From NCBI GenBank assembly GCA_038227745.1, contig JBBRPS010000184.1, positions 1 through 14,179 of the forward strand: a stretch of DNA of 14,179 nt, read 5' to 3'. The position numbers and the translations under genes are program-made. This stretch comes from DASPXY01 sp038227745. Its GTDB lineage: Bacteria > Planctomycetota > Planctomycetia > Gemmatales > Gemmataceae. The notes beneath the pieces were generated by a model. That model searched no databases and was not told the origin of the DNA. It worked only from the letters and a program-made list of their open reading frames with translations. This document shows positions 9,401 through 14,179 of the stretch, one piece after another (the first letter of the stretch is position 1; every line of letters begins with the position of its first letter).

Positions 9401-12400
9401 GACCACCACGGCCCGTCCGGGTCGTCGCCGGCGCCGCGCAGCGCCAGCCCCACGACGAGGACGGCCACGGCCAGTACCCATCGCCGCACTACCGCCACGG
9501 GGAACACGGGGACAGCCGCGTCTTCCCCCGCGCCGCGCAGGCGCAGTTCGGTCCCCTGCCACGCCACCACCACCGTCACCACTCCGGTCAGCGCCCACAA
9601 GGTCATGAGAACGTGGTAAGGCAGCCAGTCGGCGCCGGGCATCCGGCTCGCGGTGCAGGCGGCCAGCACTCCGAGCGTCAGCCCGAGCCCGCCGACCACG
9701 TAGACGCCGAACCGCCCCGCGATCTGGCGGAAGTGCCAGGCGGCCGTCACCAGCGACATCAGCAGCGCCAGCCAGCCCCAGACGTCGCCCGCCTCGCGCA
9801 CCAGTTCGTGCGACCCGCCCGGCTCCAGGACCAGCAGCGACAGCGGGCCGACCAGCAGCAGCGCGTTGGCGGTCAGCTCGACGGCGATCTTGATACTGAG
9901 CAGCGGCGAGGCGCCGATGTCCTCGGCGCGGTCGAGGTAGCGCTGCCGCCGCACCGACAGCCACACCATCGTCGTGGCCGCGCTGGCGACGATGTTTATT
10001 TGGAGCAGCCACGTCCACCACTCGGCCCAACCGGCCGCCTTCTGAAAATGCGCCACCAGCAGCGTGACGGCGAGGTTGATCGCGGCCCCGGACGCCAGCG
10101 CCCAGCCCTCTTGCTGCCGCCACAGGGCGACGGCGCCGAAGAGGGCGCTGACTGCGAGAACTGCGGCGACCGGGGACCAGGGAGTGAACGGATCCTCCTC
10201 CACGGCCCGCAGCGCCAGGCCGAGCACCAGCAGGGCGATGATCGTCAGCCACGCCAGGACCGCGCGGATGGAAAGATCGCGCCCGCCCCGGGTGAAGCGG
10301 AGCGCCCCCAGCAGGACGGCGAAACCCGCCACGGCCCAGGCGAACGTCAGGACGTGGTACTCCAGCCAGCCACCGCGGTGGAAGTGCGCGGCGGTGCAGG
10401 CCGCCATGACGCCGACCGCGAGGGCGAGGGTACAGAGGGCGTGCAGGCCGAACCGCCCCGCGGTTTTCCGGAGGTGCCAGGCGGCGACGGCCGCCGCGGA
10501 CAGCAGCGCCAGCCACCCGAGCGGCGCACCCGCCTGCGCCACCGTCGCCGGCAGCGCGTCCGGCCGCAGCACGAGCCACACCAGTGGCGCCGCCAGCACG
10601 GCCGCGTTGCCCGCCAGTCCGAGCAGCACCTGGAGGTTGAGCAGCCGGCTCGTGCGGCCGTCCTCGTAGAGGCGCCGATAGGCGGCGAGCCATGCCAGCG
10701 CCGCGGCCGAATTCACCAGAACGTTGGCCTGCACCAGGCGCACCCACCAGGCGCCCAGGTGGACGGCGAGGTACTCGTGCCACAGGACGAGGGAGACGGC
10801 GAGGTTGAACGCCAGGCCCGCCGCGAACGCCCAGCCCTCGCGCCGCTGCCACAGCGCCAGGCCGCCCGCCAGCAGGCCGGCCACGGCCACCGTGCCGGCC
10901 GGCCACCACGGATTGTCCATCGTCCCGCGCAGGGCCAGGCCGACGGCGAGGAGGCAGCACAGGCCCACCCAGGTACGGGCCGAATCGGCCGCGGCGACAC
11001 GGGCGTCGGTTTCCCCCGCGCCGCGGCGGCTCGAGCGCCAGCCCACAGCCAGGACCAGCGCGGCCGTCGCAAGCCAGAGGGTCGTCAGGACGCGATGCGC
11101 CAGCCAGTCCCCGGCATCGACGCGCGCCACGGTGCAGGCCGCGAGGGCACCCAGCGCCAGGCCCGCCGTGGCCACCAGATCCAGGGACGCGATGAAGGGC
11201 GCTCGGCGCCAACGCCAGGCCAGCGCCGCCAGCGCCGGGAGCAGCGCCAGCCAGCCCCACAGGTCGCCCGCCTGCCGCACCAGTTCATGCACGGGCCGCG
11301 GTTGGAGCACCAGCAGCGCCGCGGCGAGGCCGAGGAGCAGGCCGTTGCCGATGGCCACGACCGCGAGTTGAGCGGGCAGGAGGAGGGCCGGCCGGTCGGG
11401 GCCGTACAGCCGCCGCCACGCCGCCAGCCAGAGCAGCGCGACGAATGACCCGGCCGCAAGGTTCGCCTGGCCAAAACGGAGCCACCAACTCTCCTGCGGC
11501 CCGACGTTATGGGCCTCCCACAGCACGAGCGAGACGGCCGCGTTGAGCGCCAGCCCCGCGACGAGCGCCCATGCCTCGCGCCGCTGCCACACCGCCCGCG
11601 CCGCGGTGAGGGCACCGAGCGCCAGGATCAGCCCCGCCGGCCACCAGGGAGTTGTTGGATCGTGCCCCACGCCGCGCGCCGCGAGTCCGGCCACCAGCAG
11701 GCTCACCGCGGTCAGCCATCCGAGCATTACGCCCGTCGCGGGTAGAGGGGATACAAGCCCGAAGCGCAAGCGAGGGACTGTCCCCTCGCTTGCGCTTCGG
11801 GCTTGTATGTCGTCTCCGGCAGTCGCCGCGGCGCGGTTCGAGAGCGCCCAGCCGGCCACGAGCAAGGCCAGGCAAGTCAGTGTCCAGCCGGTCGCGAGCA
11901 CGTGGTACGCCAGCCAGTCGCCCGGGTGCCACGCCCCCGCGCCACAGGCCGTCAGCACGCCGACCGCGAGCACCAGGCCGGCGCCGAAGTGGACGCCGAG
12001 GCGCCCCGTGGCGCGGCGGAGGTGCCAGGCCGCCGCAAGCGCCGCCGCCACGAGCGCCGCCCAGCCGGCGGGTTGTCCCACCGCGGCGACCCACGGGTAC
12101 AGCGGTTCGGGACGGACGATCAGCCACGCCGCCGCCGTCCCCAGCAGCACGAGGTTGCCCGCGAGGACCAGCGCTGCCTGCACGGTCAGCAGGGGCGTCG
12201 AGGCCAGCCCGGGGAATGCCTCCCTTGGCGGGCGGCGGAGCGCCAGCCACAGCAGCGCCACGCCTGCGCCGGCGAGGGCGTTGGCCTGCACCAGCGGCAC
12301 CCACCACGCCGACACGGGCGCGTCCGTATATGCCTCCCAGACGAGGAGCGAGACGGCAAGGTTGAACGCCAGGCCCGCCGCGAACGCCCAGCCCTCGCGC

Positions 12401-14179
12401 CGCCGCCACCACGCTGTCACCGCGAGCAACAGGCTGACCGCCAGCACCGCACCGGCCGACCAGCCCTTGCCGGTCGGATCTTCTCCCGCCCCGCGCAGTG
12501 CCAGGCCGACCACCAGCACACTCAGCGCTCCGATCCACGCACGCACCACACCGCCCGGGACGGCGAGCAGGCGGGTGGGATCGACGGGGACGTGGCGGCG
12601 CGCGTACGCCCCGCCGACGGCCACCGTCACCAGTCCCGTCGCCCCCCACGCGACCCTGAGCGCATGGTAGCCCAGCCACGGCACGTCTTCGTACAAGCCA
12701 CTAGCCGTACACGCCGCCAGCACGCCGAGCGCCAGGCCGAGCCCACACAGGATGTGGACCGCCCCGCGCGCCAGCGTCCGGCCGACGTACCAGAGCGCGG
12801 CCGCCAGCGCCACCAGCAGCGCCAGCCACCCCCAAAGCGTGCCCGCTTGCTGCACACTTTGAGAGACGGCGCCCGGCTCCACGACGAGTGACACGGCGGG
12901 GCCGAGCAGCAGCGCCGCGTTCCCGGCCAGGCCGAGGCCCACCTGCACGCTTAACAGGGGAGCGGTGTCCGGTCCCGGCCGCGCGCTGCCGTACAGCCGC
13001 GGCGACAGCAGCAGCCATCCCAGGGCGACCCCGGCACTCGCCAGGACGTTGCCCTGCACGAGGCGCACCCACCAGTCGCCCAGGTCGGTGTCGCGGTGCC
13101 CATACCACAGCACCAGCGACACCGCGAGGTTCAGCCCCAGCCCCGCCGCGAACGCCCAGCCTTCCCACCTGTGCCGGAAGGCCAGCGCCCCGGCGAGTGT
13201 ACTCGCGGCCAGCACGGCACCGGCAGGCCACCACGGCGCCAGGGGGTCGCCCGCGCTCAGGCCGCGCAGGGCGAGGCCGACCACGAGCAGCGCGCCCGCT
13301 AGTGCCCAGGCCCCGACCGCATCGAGTGGGCGGGCGGTCGGTTCAGCTGGCAGCCCGCGACTCCAGCGGGCGGCGAGCGTCGCGGCGCCGGTCAGGGCGC
13401 AGGCTGCGGTCAGCGTGTGGTAAGCCGCCCAGCCGTCGGCGTTCCATGCCGCCACCGAGCATGCCGCCAGCACGCCCAGGGCGAACCCGAGCGGGGACAG
13501 GAGGTGGATGCCAATCCGCGGCAGCAGATCGCGAACGTGCCACGCCGCCGCGGCAAGTCCGAGGAGCAGTGCCAGCCAGCCCCACGGCGTCCCGGTTTGC
13601 AGCACGGCCGCCGAAGCCCCGCCGGGCGCCTCGATCAGTCGCACGGCCGGGCCGATCAGCAGGGCCGCGTTGGCCAGCAGGACCAGGCCGACCTGTATGG
13701 TCAGCAGCGGCGCCGCGGCAAGGTCCGGCCGGTCCGTCGCGTAGAGGCGTTGGCGCCCCGCCTGCCACATGAGGGCGGCGACGGCCCCGGCGACGACGTT
13801 GGCCTGCAGCAGGCGCACCCACCACTGCTCCAATCCCTCACCCTGATGTCCGCGCAAGAGCAGCAGCGAGACGGCGACGTTGAGCGCCAGGCCAGCGACG
13901 AACGCCCAGCCCTCGCGGCGGCGCCACAATGCCAGGCCGGCCATCAGTCCTCCAGCCGCGACGAGAGCACTGGCCGACCACCACGCCCCGGCCGGATCCT
14001 CGCCCGCCCCGCGCAGTGCCAGGACCGCAAGCAGGGCGCCGAATGTTGTGACCCAGGCAACCCAACCGCCGGCGGGCGCGTCCGAGGCGCGCAGGCCCCA
14101 CGCGCCCCGGGCCAGCATGGCAGCGCCGGCCAGCGCCCAGGTCGCGGTCAGCACGTGATACGGCAGCCAGCCGTCGCCG
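3403..14179 (-). CDS. Giant tandem-repeat polytopic membrane protein, 5' end outside window
   Basis: The frame runs without a stop from the right edge to TGA at 3405-3403, giving at least 3591 residues; the real start is not in the window. The protein is almost wholly hydrophobic segments joined by short loops. From N to C it has the tail of a cut unit, 12 repeat units of about 250 residues, then a unique membrane domain of about 495 residues ending in a basic tail (FEKRRNELLHLLQKLRDWE). Each unit has about eight segments with shared motifs: LALRGxGEDP, RREGWAFxAGLxLNLAVSL, WWVxLxQAN, RRLY, PLLxxQ, a segment around NAALL, WGWLALL, LGVLAACTA and WLAYHVL. Arg-rich loops (before RREGW, at RRLY, after WHLR, and between units) alternate with acidic ones, so by the positive-inside rule each unit starts and ends in the cytoplasm. 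No catalytic motif, ATPase, signal sequence or known transporter signature is visible. DUF-type multi-TM families such as DUF2339 or DUF2157 are distant guesses only. Function unknown. Two in-frame palindromes (11751-11808, 6009-6058) interrupt cytoplasmic loops. Confidence 0.9.
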   Translation of the reverse strand, partial: GDGWLPYHVLTATWALAGAAMLARGAWGLRASDAPAGGWVAWVTTFGALLAVLALRGAGEDPAGAWWSASALVAAGGLMAGLALWRRREGWAFVAGLALNVAVSLLLLRGHQGEGLEQWWVRLLQANVVAGAVAALMWQAGRQRLYATDRPDLAAAPLLTIQVGLVLLANAALLIGPAVRLIEAPGGASAAVLQTGTPWGWLALLLGLAAAAWHVRDLLPRIGIHLLSPLGFALGVLAACSVAAWNADGWAAYHTLTAACALTGAATLAARWSRGLPAEPTARPLDAVGAWALAGALLVVGLALRGLSAGDPLAPWWPAGAVLAASTLAGALAFRHRWEGWAFAAGLGLNLAVSLVLWYGHRDTDLGDWWVRLVQGNVLASAGVALGWLLLSPRLYGSARPGPDTAPLLSVQVGLGLAGNAALLLGPAVSLVVEPGAVSQSVQQAGTLWGWLALLVALAAALWYVGRTLARGAVHILCGLGLALGVLAACTASGLYEDVPWLGYHALRVAWGATGLVTVAVGGAYARRHVPVDPTRLLAVPGGVVRAWIGALSVLVVGLALRGAGEDPTGKGWSAGAVLAVSLLLAVTAWWRRREGWAFAAGLAFNLAVSLLVWEAYTDAPVSAWWVPLVQANALAGAGVALLWLALRRPPREAFPGLASTPLLTVQAALVLAGNLVLLGTAAAWLIVRPEPLYPWVAAVGQPAGWAALVAAALAAAWHLRRATGRLGVHFGAGLVLAVGVLTACGAGAWHPGDWLAYHVLATGWTLTCLALLVAGWALSNRAAATAGDDIQARSASEGTVPRLRFGLVSPLPATGVMLGWLTAVSLLVAGLAARGVGHDPTTPWWPAGLILALGALTAARAVWQRREAWALVAGLALNAAVSLVLWEAHNVGPQESWWLRFGQANLAAGSFVALLWLAAWRRLYGPDRPALLLPAQLAVVAIGNGLLLGLAAALLVLQPRPVHELVRQAGDLWGWLALLPALAALAWRWRRAPFIASLDLVATAGLALGALAACTVARVDAGDWLAHRVLTTLWLATAALVLAVGWRSSRRGAGETDARVAAADSARTWVGLCCLLAVGLALRGTMDNPWWPAGTVAVAGLLAGGLALWQRREGWAFAAGLAFNLAVSLVLWHEYLAVHLGAWWVRLVQANVLVNSAAALAWLAAYRRLYEDGRTSRLLNLQVLLGLAGNAAVLAAPLVWLVLRPDALPATVAQAGAPLGWLALLSAAAVAAWHLRKTAGRFGLHALCTLALAVGVMAACTAAHFHRGGWLEYHVLTFAWAVAGFAVLLGALRFTRGGRDLSIRAVLAWLTIIALLVLGLALRAVEEDPFTPWSPVAAVLAVSALFGAVALWRQQEGWALASGAAINLAVTLLVAHFQKAAGWAEWWTWLLQINIVASAATTMVWLSVRRQRYLDRAEDIGASPLLSIKIAVELTANALLLVGPLSLLVLEPGGSHELVREAGDVWGWLALLMSLVTAAWHFRQIAGRFGVYVVGGLGLTLGVLAACTASRMPGADWLPYHVLMTLWALTGVVTVVVAWQGTELRLRGAGEDAAVPVFPVAVVRRWVLAVAVLVVGLALRGAGDDPDGPWWSAGAILGASAAGALLAAWQRRAGWAWTAGLGVNLALSLVMWRLHRDESLALWWVPLLQANILAGACTALVWLAGRQWLGVTGPAPLLGAQVGLGLLGNAALLVGPAVRLVLRPAPVDEYVLQVGEVWGWLALLASLGAALWHLRQTVAHGGLHVVCGLGLAVGVLAACTAARLWDHGDWLAYHTLTAAWALTGAATLAGGWLSARRTTATDADPARVPLFDAGVVRGWVAAVCVLVTGLALRGIGEDPSGYLWPAGGVLAVSVLAGAMALWQRSDGWTFVAGLGINLAVTLLLWDARPQRVDEAWLILVAQVNATLCAIVALVGLAARRREPGAPGALLSLQVGLAVAVNVCLLIGGVRPLVAAPEGWTMGGGHPPVVVWALGAGSGLGWVAWLLTGAAVETWSRRRQLTLTVHDVGVRAVVLLGQTACTVESLAPGWGYRVLMLGGAASALALACGAWRITGAQTPTEEEPSARVANPATGTWIAGFLAAAVALALKAAVWHEDRLWAAAAVAVAGLAAAVTALWQRREAWAFTAALGVDLAVSLIAWHAFRGVALADWWIPLVQANAIAGAAVAFAWLAAVRRLYPEQRPFAPLLSLQILLGLAGNAVLLVRPAVLLIERPSPVHDHVLDAGTAWGWLALLSVAAAAVWHLGRTLARGGVHVLCTLGLGVGVLAACTASHLDPRGWLAFHTLTAAWALTGAAALAGGWLVSRRPRLLDVPPSELPAATETPVAAVLGWVASFGVVLVGLALRAAADDPAAPWWSAGLILTAGALAAGAALWRREEGWAFAGALTVNVAASLVLWHFHRNEPLAGWWVALLQGNAIAGAIATLLWLAAAGRLYRVARPRPFAAPLLTAQVVLTLAGNAALLGVPALLLIGQPGAVHAVTQQAGQIWGWLALLLPLAAAARHFGRTANRARRVHAFCAGGLVLGVLAACTASNWESPPWLAYHVLTTACALTALAALGTGWLGERFAAGAREPVRPFLSVGWLRPWVAGIAALTIGLAVRGVGQDPAGNAWSAGAAAGVSLTAALMALWQRREGWAFAAALALNLAVSLVVWDVHRREDFASWWVPLVQANVLTCAGAALLWLAAARRLYAAVEVGIPPARKLATQARSASEGSLACASGLYEDLPRQRYSAPLLSVQVFLGLLGNAVLLLGPAVRLIAAPGDLDPSVGQAGSLWGWLSLLVALAAAVWHVGQTLLRGGVHVLSALGLGVGVLLACTAARIHAHDWLAYHTLIAAWALTATATLVLGWRADLRSRSGEEPHEGPIAPVELLRGWVTGIGVLVVALALRGMGQDPTGAFWPAGSLLVVSALAGALAIWSRRQVHVYASGLLVNLAGTVWLGLDAAPLDLLAVNVLCAGLASALWSGVEQGLRGEHPGLDLRGGWLPFSHVGAVAGVCAAATLAALGVTSDLTGAGVRVVGVLPWAALAAVAIALAVALRDSTARFPLPGLYALGLSALGLALHGWHPALRWLPAPLLAGYVLLAAGVWAVTRRTEGEADTDRTPDGFWPWFAPAQAALACVAAALSVWTCLAFATAAERLMGTLAVALLLPAALLAGRADLRWREILRYAVLALGALLAVEGGWAFLDPGAAAPWLHRCGLLLAVFAPLTVLYGIVLPRRLAAWPGWVQSAREAGTALGLCTLTALALVLGQEAALLRPGIAVAPGEPGTLFTVAVAAALLVMLVTALALAVAPGLDPFGLSERGRTGYVYAAEVLLLLVFVHARLSAPHLFRGNLIRYWPFLTLGIAFAGAAAGELFRRLGLRVLAEPLERTGVFLPVLPVVAFWVQPLGEYASLWFLIGALYVFLSVTKRSLGFLLLAVAASNVGLWLVLHQNQLAFIQHPQLWLIPFALSVLGAEHLNRDRLNRNQKNAIRYCALAAIYVSSTAETFLAGLSPDAVRPLVLVALSVVGVFAGMLLRVRAFLFLGSGFLMMGLFAVIRHAAHVAEERGRIVWLVAGVVLGAAIFVLFAFFEKRRNELLHLLQKLRDWE
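3406..4889 (-). other. Unique C-terminal membrane domain of the giant protein
   Basis: About 495 residues with roughly 16 hydrophobic segments and none of the repeat landmarks. Polar stretches between segments are longer and more charged than in the array (for example LFRRLGLRVLAEPLER and EHLNRDRLNRNQKNAIRY). A Tyr-Val-Ser-Ser-Thr-Ala-Glu-Thr stretch sits late in the domain, and the last segment runs into a basic, probably cytoplasmic tail. I suspect a planctomycete family shared by other multi-TM proteins, with the repeats as an N-terminal expansion. That is inference. Confidence 0.7.
4890..5577 (-). repeat. Unit 12, strongly diverged terminal unit
   Basis: It starts as a normal unit (LALRGMGQDPTGAFWPAG) but the following landmarks fade: SRRQVHVYASGLLVNLA replaces RREGWAF, there is no WW-QAN or RRLY, the NAALL segment is lost, and the conserved Cys is gone (LALHGWHP). 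The spacing of hydrophobic segments still fits eight. It bridges the array and the unique C-terminal domain. Confidence 0.65.
5578..6440 (-). repeat. Unit 11, lengthened by an in-frame palindrome
   Basis: Landmarks are LAVRGVGQDP, QRREGWAFAAAL, WWVPLVQAN, ARRLY, WGWLSLL, LLACTAA and WLAYHTL. The loop between RRLY and PLLSVQ is about 30 residues longer than in neighbouring units and contains the palindrome at 6009-6058, making this the longest unit. Confidence 0.87.
6009..6058. repeat. In-frame 50-bp palindrome (QARSASEG element), copy 2
   Basis: Arms of 25 bases (6009-6033 and 6034-6058) meet with no spacer and have one mismatch (6019/6048). On the minus strand it encodes TQARSASEGSLACASGLY inside the giant protein. 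The extra peptide in this unit extends beyond the palindrome (EVGIPPARKLAT before it), so the inserted element may be larger. Same core as the copy at 11751-11808. Confidence 0.88.
6441..7205 (-). repeat. Unit 10 of the membrane repeat array
   Basis: Landmarks are LALRAAADDP, WRREEGWAFAGAL, WWVALLQGN, GRLYRVARP, WGWLALL, LAACTAS and WLAYHVL. The basic loop after WGWLALL is strong (RHFGRTANRARR). Confidence 0.87.
7206..7970 (-). repeat. Unit 9 of the membrane repeat array
   Basis: The first segment is diverged (LALKAAVWHEDR in place of LALRGxGEDP), continuing the irregularity of unit 8. From QRREAWAFTAAL onward it is standard: WWIPLVQAN, RRLYPEQRP, WGWLALL, LAACTAS, and FHTL in place of YHVL. 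Confidence 0.85.
7971..8745 (-). repeat. Unit 8, diverged in its second half
   Basis: The first half is standard (LALRGIGEDP, QRSDGWTFVAGL). The fourth segment lacks the WW pair (EAWLILVAQVN), the RRLY loop is RRREPGAPG, the outer loop before the sixth segment is expanded and Gly-rich, and WGWLALL becomes LGWVAWLL. The Cys motif survives as QTACTV; YHVL becomes YRVL. Confidence 0.78.
8746..9500 (-). repeat. Unit 7 of the membrane repeat array
   Basis: Landmarks are LALRGAGDDP, QRRAGWAWTAGL, WWVPLLQAN, WGWLALL, LAACTAA and WLAYHTLTAAWAL. The RRLY loop is shortened and changed to RQWLGVTGP. Confidence 0.87.
9501..10270 (-). repeat. Unit 6 of the membrane repeat array
   Basis: More diverged around the third and fourth segments: RQQEGWALASGAAINLA, then an AHFQKAAGWAEWW loop and QINIV instead of QANVV. 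Outer loop 1 reads VEEDP. WGWLALL, LAACTAS and WLPYHVL are intact. Confidence 0.85.
10271..10990 (-). repeat. Unit 5 of the membrane repeat array
   Basis: A slightly short unit: the first outer loop is cut down to RGTMDNPWW, losing about four residues of the GEDPxxP stretch. Otherwise standard (QRREGWAFAAGL, WWVRLVQAN, YRRLYEDGR, LAVGVMAACTA, YHVL). A 45-base block at 10802-10846 is identical to one in unit 3. Confidence 0.87.
10991..11740 (-). repeat. Unit 4 of the membrane repeat array
   Basis: Landmarks are LAARGVGHDP, QRREAWALVAGL, SWWLRFGQAN, RRLYGPDRP, WGWLALL and LAACTVA. YHVL is changed to HRVL. The loop after WGWLALL is unusually basic (WRWRRAP), strengthening its assignment to the cytoplasmic side. 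Confidence 0.87.
11741..12555 (-). repeat. Unit 3 of the membrane repeat array
   Basis: Landmarks are LALRGAGEDP, RRREGWAFAAGL, WWVPLVQAN, TACGAGA (Cys kept, Thr changed to Gly) and WLAYHVL. The RRLY motif is replaced by RRPPREAF. Its trailing inter-unit linker is lengthened by the palindrome at 11751-11808. It shares a 45-base exact match with unit 5. Confidence 0.87.
11751..11808. repeat. In-frame 58-bp palindrome (QARSASEG element), copy 1
   Basis: Perfect 26-base arms (11751-11776 and 11783-11808) flank a six-base spacer. On the minus strand it encodes IQARSASEGTVPRLRFGLV in the linker between units 3 and 4. The arms match those at 6009-6058 almost base for base; the spacer differs, so the second halves are read in different frames. 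Confidence 0.9.
12556..13325 (-). repeat. Unit 2 of the membrane repeat array
   Basis: The GEDP loop is altered to LSAGDPLAPWW and the RREGW loop to RHRWEGWAFAAGL. The rest is standard, including RLYGSARP, WGWLALL and LAACTAS. The loop before WLGYH is unusual (GLYEDVP) compared with the D/G-rich loop of other units. Confidence 0.87.
13326..14075 (-). repeat. Unit 1 of the membrane repeat array
   Basis: A standard unit with about eight hydrophobic segments and every landmark present: LALRGAGEDP, WRRREGWAFVAGL, WWVRLLQAN, RQRLYATDRP, LLTIQVGL, WGWLALL, LAACSVA (Ser instead of Thr after the conserved Cys) and YHTLTAACAL. Boundaries here and in the other units are approximate, set just before the first segment. 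Confidence 0.87.
14076..14179 (-). repeat. Unit 0, last segment only (cut by edge)
   Basis: The edge-most residues read GDGWLPYHVLTATWALAG, matching the final segment of every later unit (GDWLAYHVLTxAWALTG). The array therefore starts upstream of the window. A GTG at 14154 lies inside this motif and is a valine, not a start. Confidence 0.85.

Noticed and set aside
6976..11448. 1490-codon open frame on the plus strand opposite the repeat array
   Set aside because: Its product is Gln/Arg/Gly/Pro-rich low-complexity sequence with no domains, and it is antisense to the well-formed repeat protein. Strong GC bias in the third positions of the real gene removes stops from this frame. The shadow frames at 3544-6903 and 518-2776 fail for the same reason.
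12683..12706. GLYEDVP in unit 2 as a remnant of the QARSASEG element
   Set aside because: It recalls SGLYEDLP beside the palindrome at 6009-6058, but no palindrome arms are present, the loop has normal length, and only about eight consecutive bases match. Chance is likely.
4890..14075. CRISPR array suggested by regular DNA repeats and palindromes
   Set aside because: The repeats are about 750 bp, diverged and coding. The two palindromes are about 5.7 kb apart without short direct repeats or spacers, and no cas genes are present.
14152..14154. GTG at 14154 as start codon of the giant gene
   Set aside because: The frame is open upstream to the edge, and the GTG is the Val of the conserved WLPYHVLTATWAL segment, so it is internal.
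1..14179. Transposases, integrases, tRNA or rRNA genes
   Set aside because: None of the four real genes has such motifs, no terminal repeats flank a cargo region, and the three intergenic stretches (1132-1330, 3172-3402, and the overlap at 2710-2713) are too short or lack RNA-gene structure.

Overview
The window looks like chromosomal DNA of a planctomycete, most likely a Gemmataceae-type organism. The case rests on very high GC, a gigantic repetitive membrane-protein gene, and a characteristic palindromic repeat that reads 'QARSASEG' when translated. I know that repeat from Gemmata-like proteins; this is recognition from memory, not a search. All four genes lie on the minus strand, so biological order runs from right to left. 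I saw no RNA genes, CRISPR arrays, transposases or plus-strand genes.

Positions 14179 to 3403 (76% of the window) are one uninterrupted reading frame, still open at the right edge. It encodes the last ~3591 residues of a giant polytopic membrane protein. Its body is a tandem array of 12 visible units of about 250 residues (about 750-775 bp), each with about eight hydrophobic segments. Units 1 to 11 are clearly alike and unit 12 is strongly diverged. The edge cuts through the last segment of a further unit, so the array continues outside. A non-repetitive membrane domain of about 495 residues with roughly 16 hydrophobic segments closes the protein. By eye this gives well over 100 membrane segments in one chain. 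Arginine-rich loops alternate with acidic loops, and by the positive-inside rule every unit should start and end in the cytoplasm. Two perfect or near-perfect palindromes sit in frame inside the gene, both in predicted cytoplasmic loops.

Positions 3402 to 3172 are a short intergenic region with a 13-bp-stem hairpin after the giant gene and a possible promoter for the next genes. A VOC-fold (glyoxalase-type) metalloenzyme gene (3171 to 2710) overlaps a major facilitator transporter gene (2713 to 1331) by four bases, which indicates a translationally coupled pair: small-molecule uptake or efflux next to an enzyme that may act on the same compound. After a 197-bp gap comes the 5' part of a gene for a secreted, probably beta-propeller-like protein (1131 to beyond the left edge), preceded by a very strong Shine-Dalgarno sequence.

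Nothing in the sequence links the giant protein functionally to the three smaller genes. They share only strand and neighbourhood.
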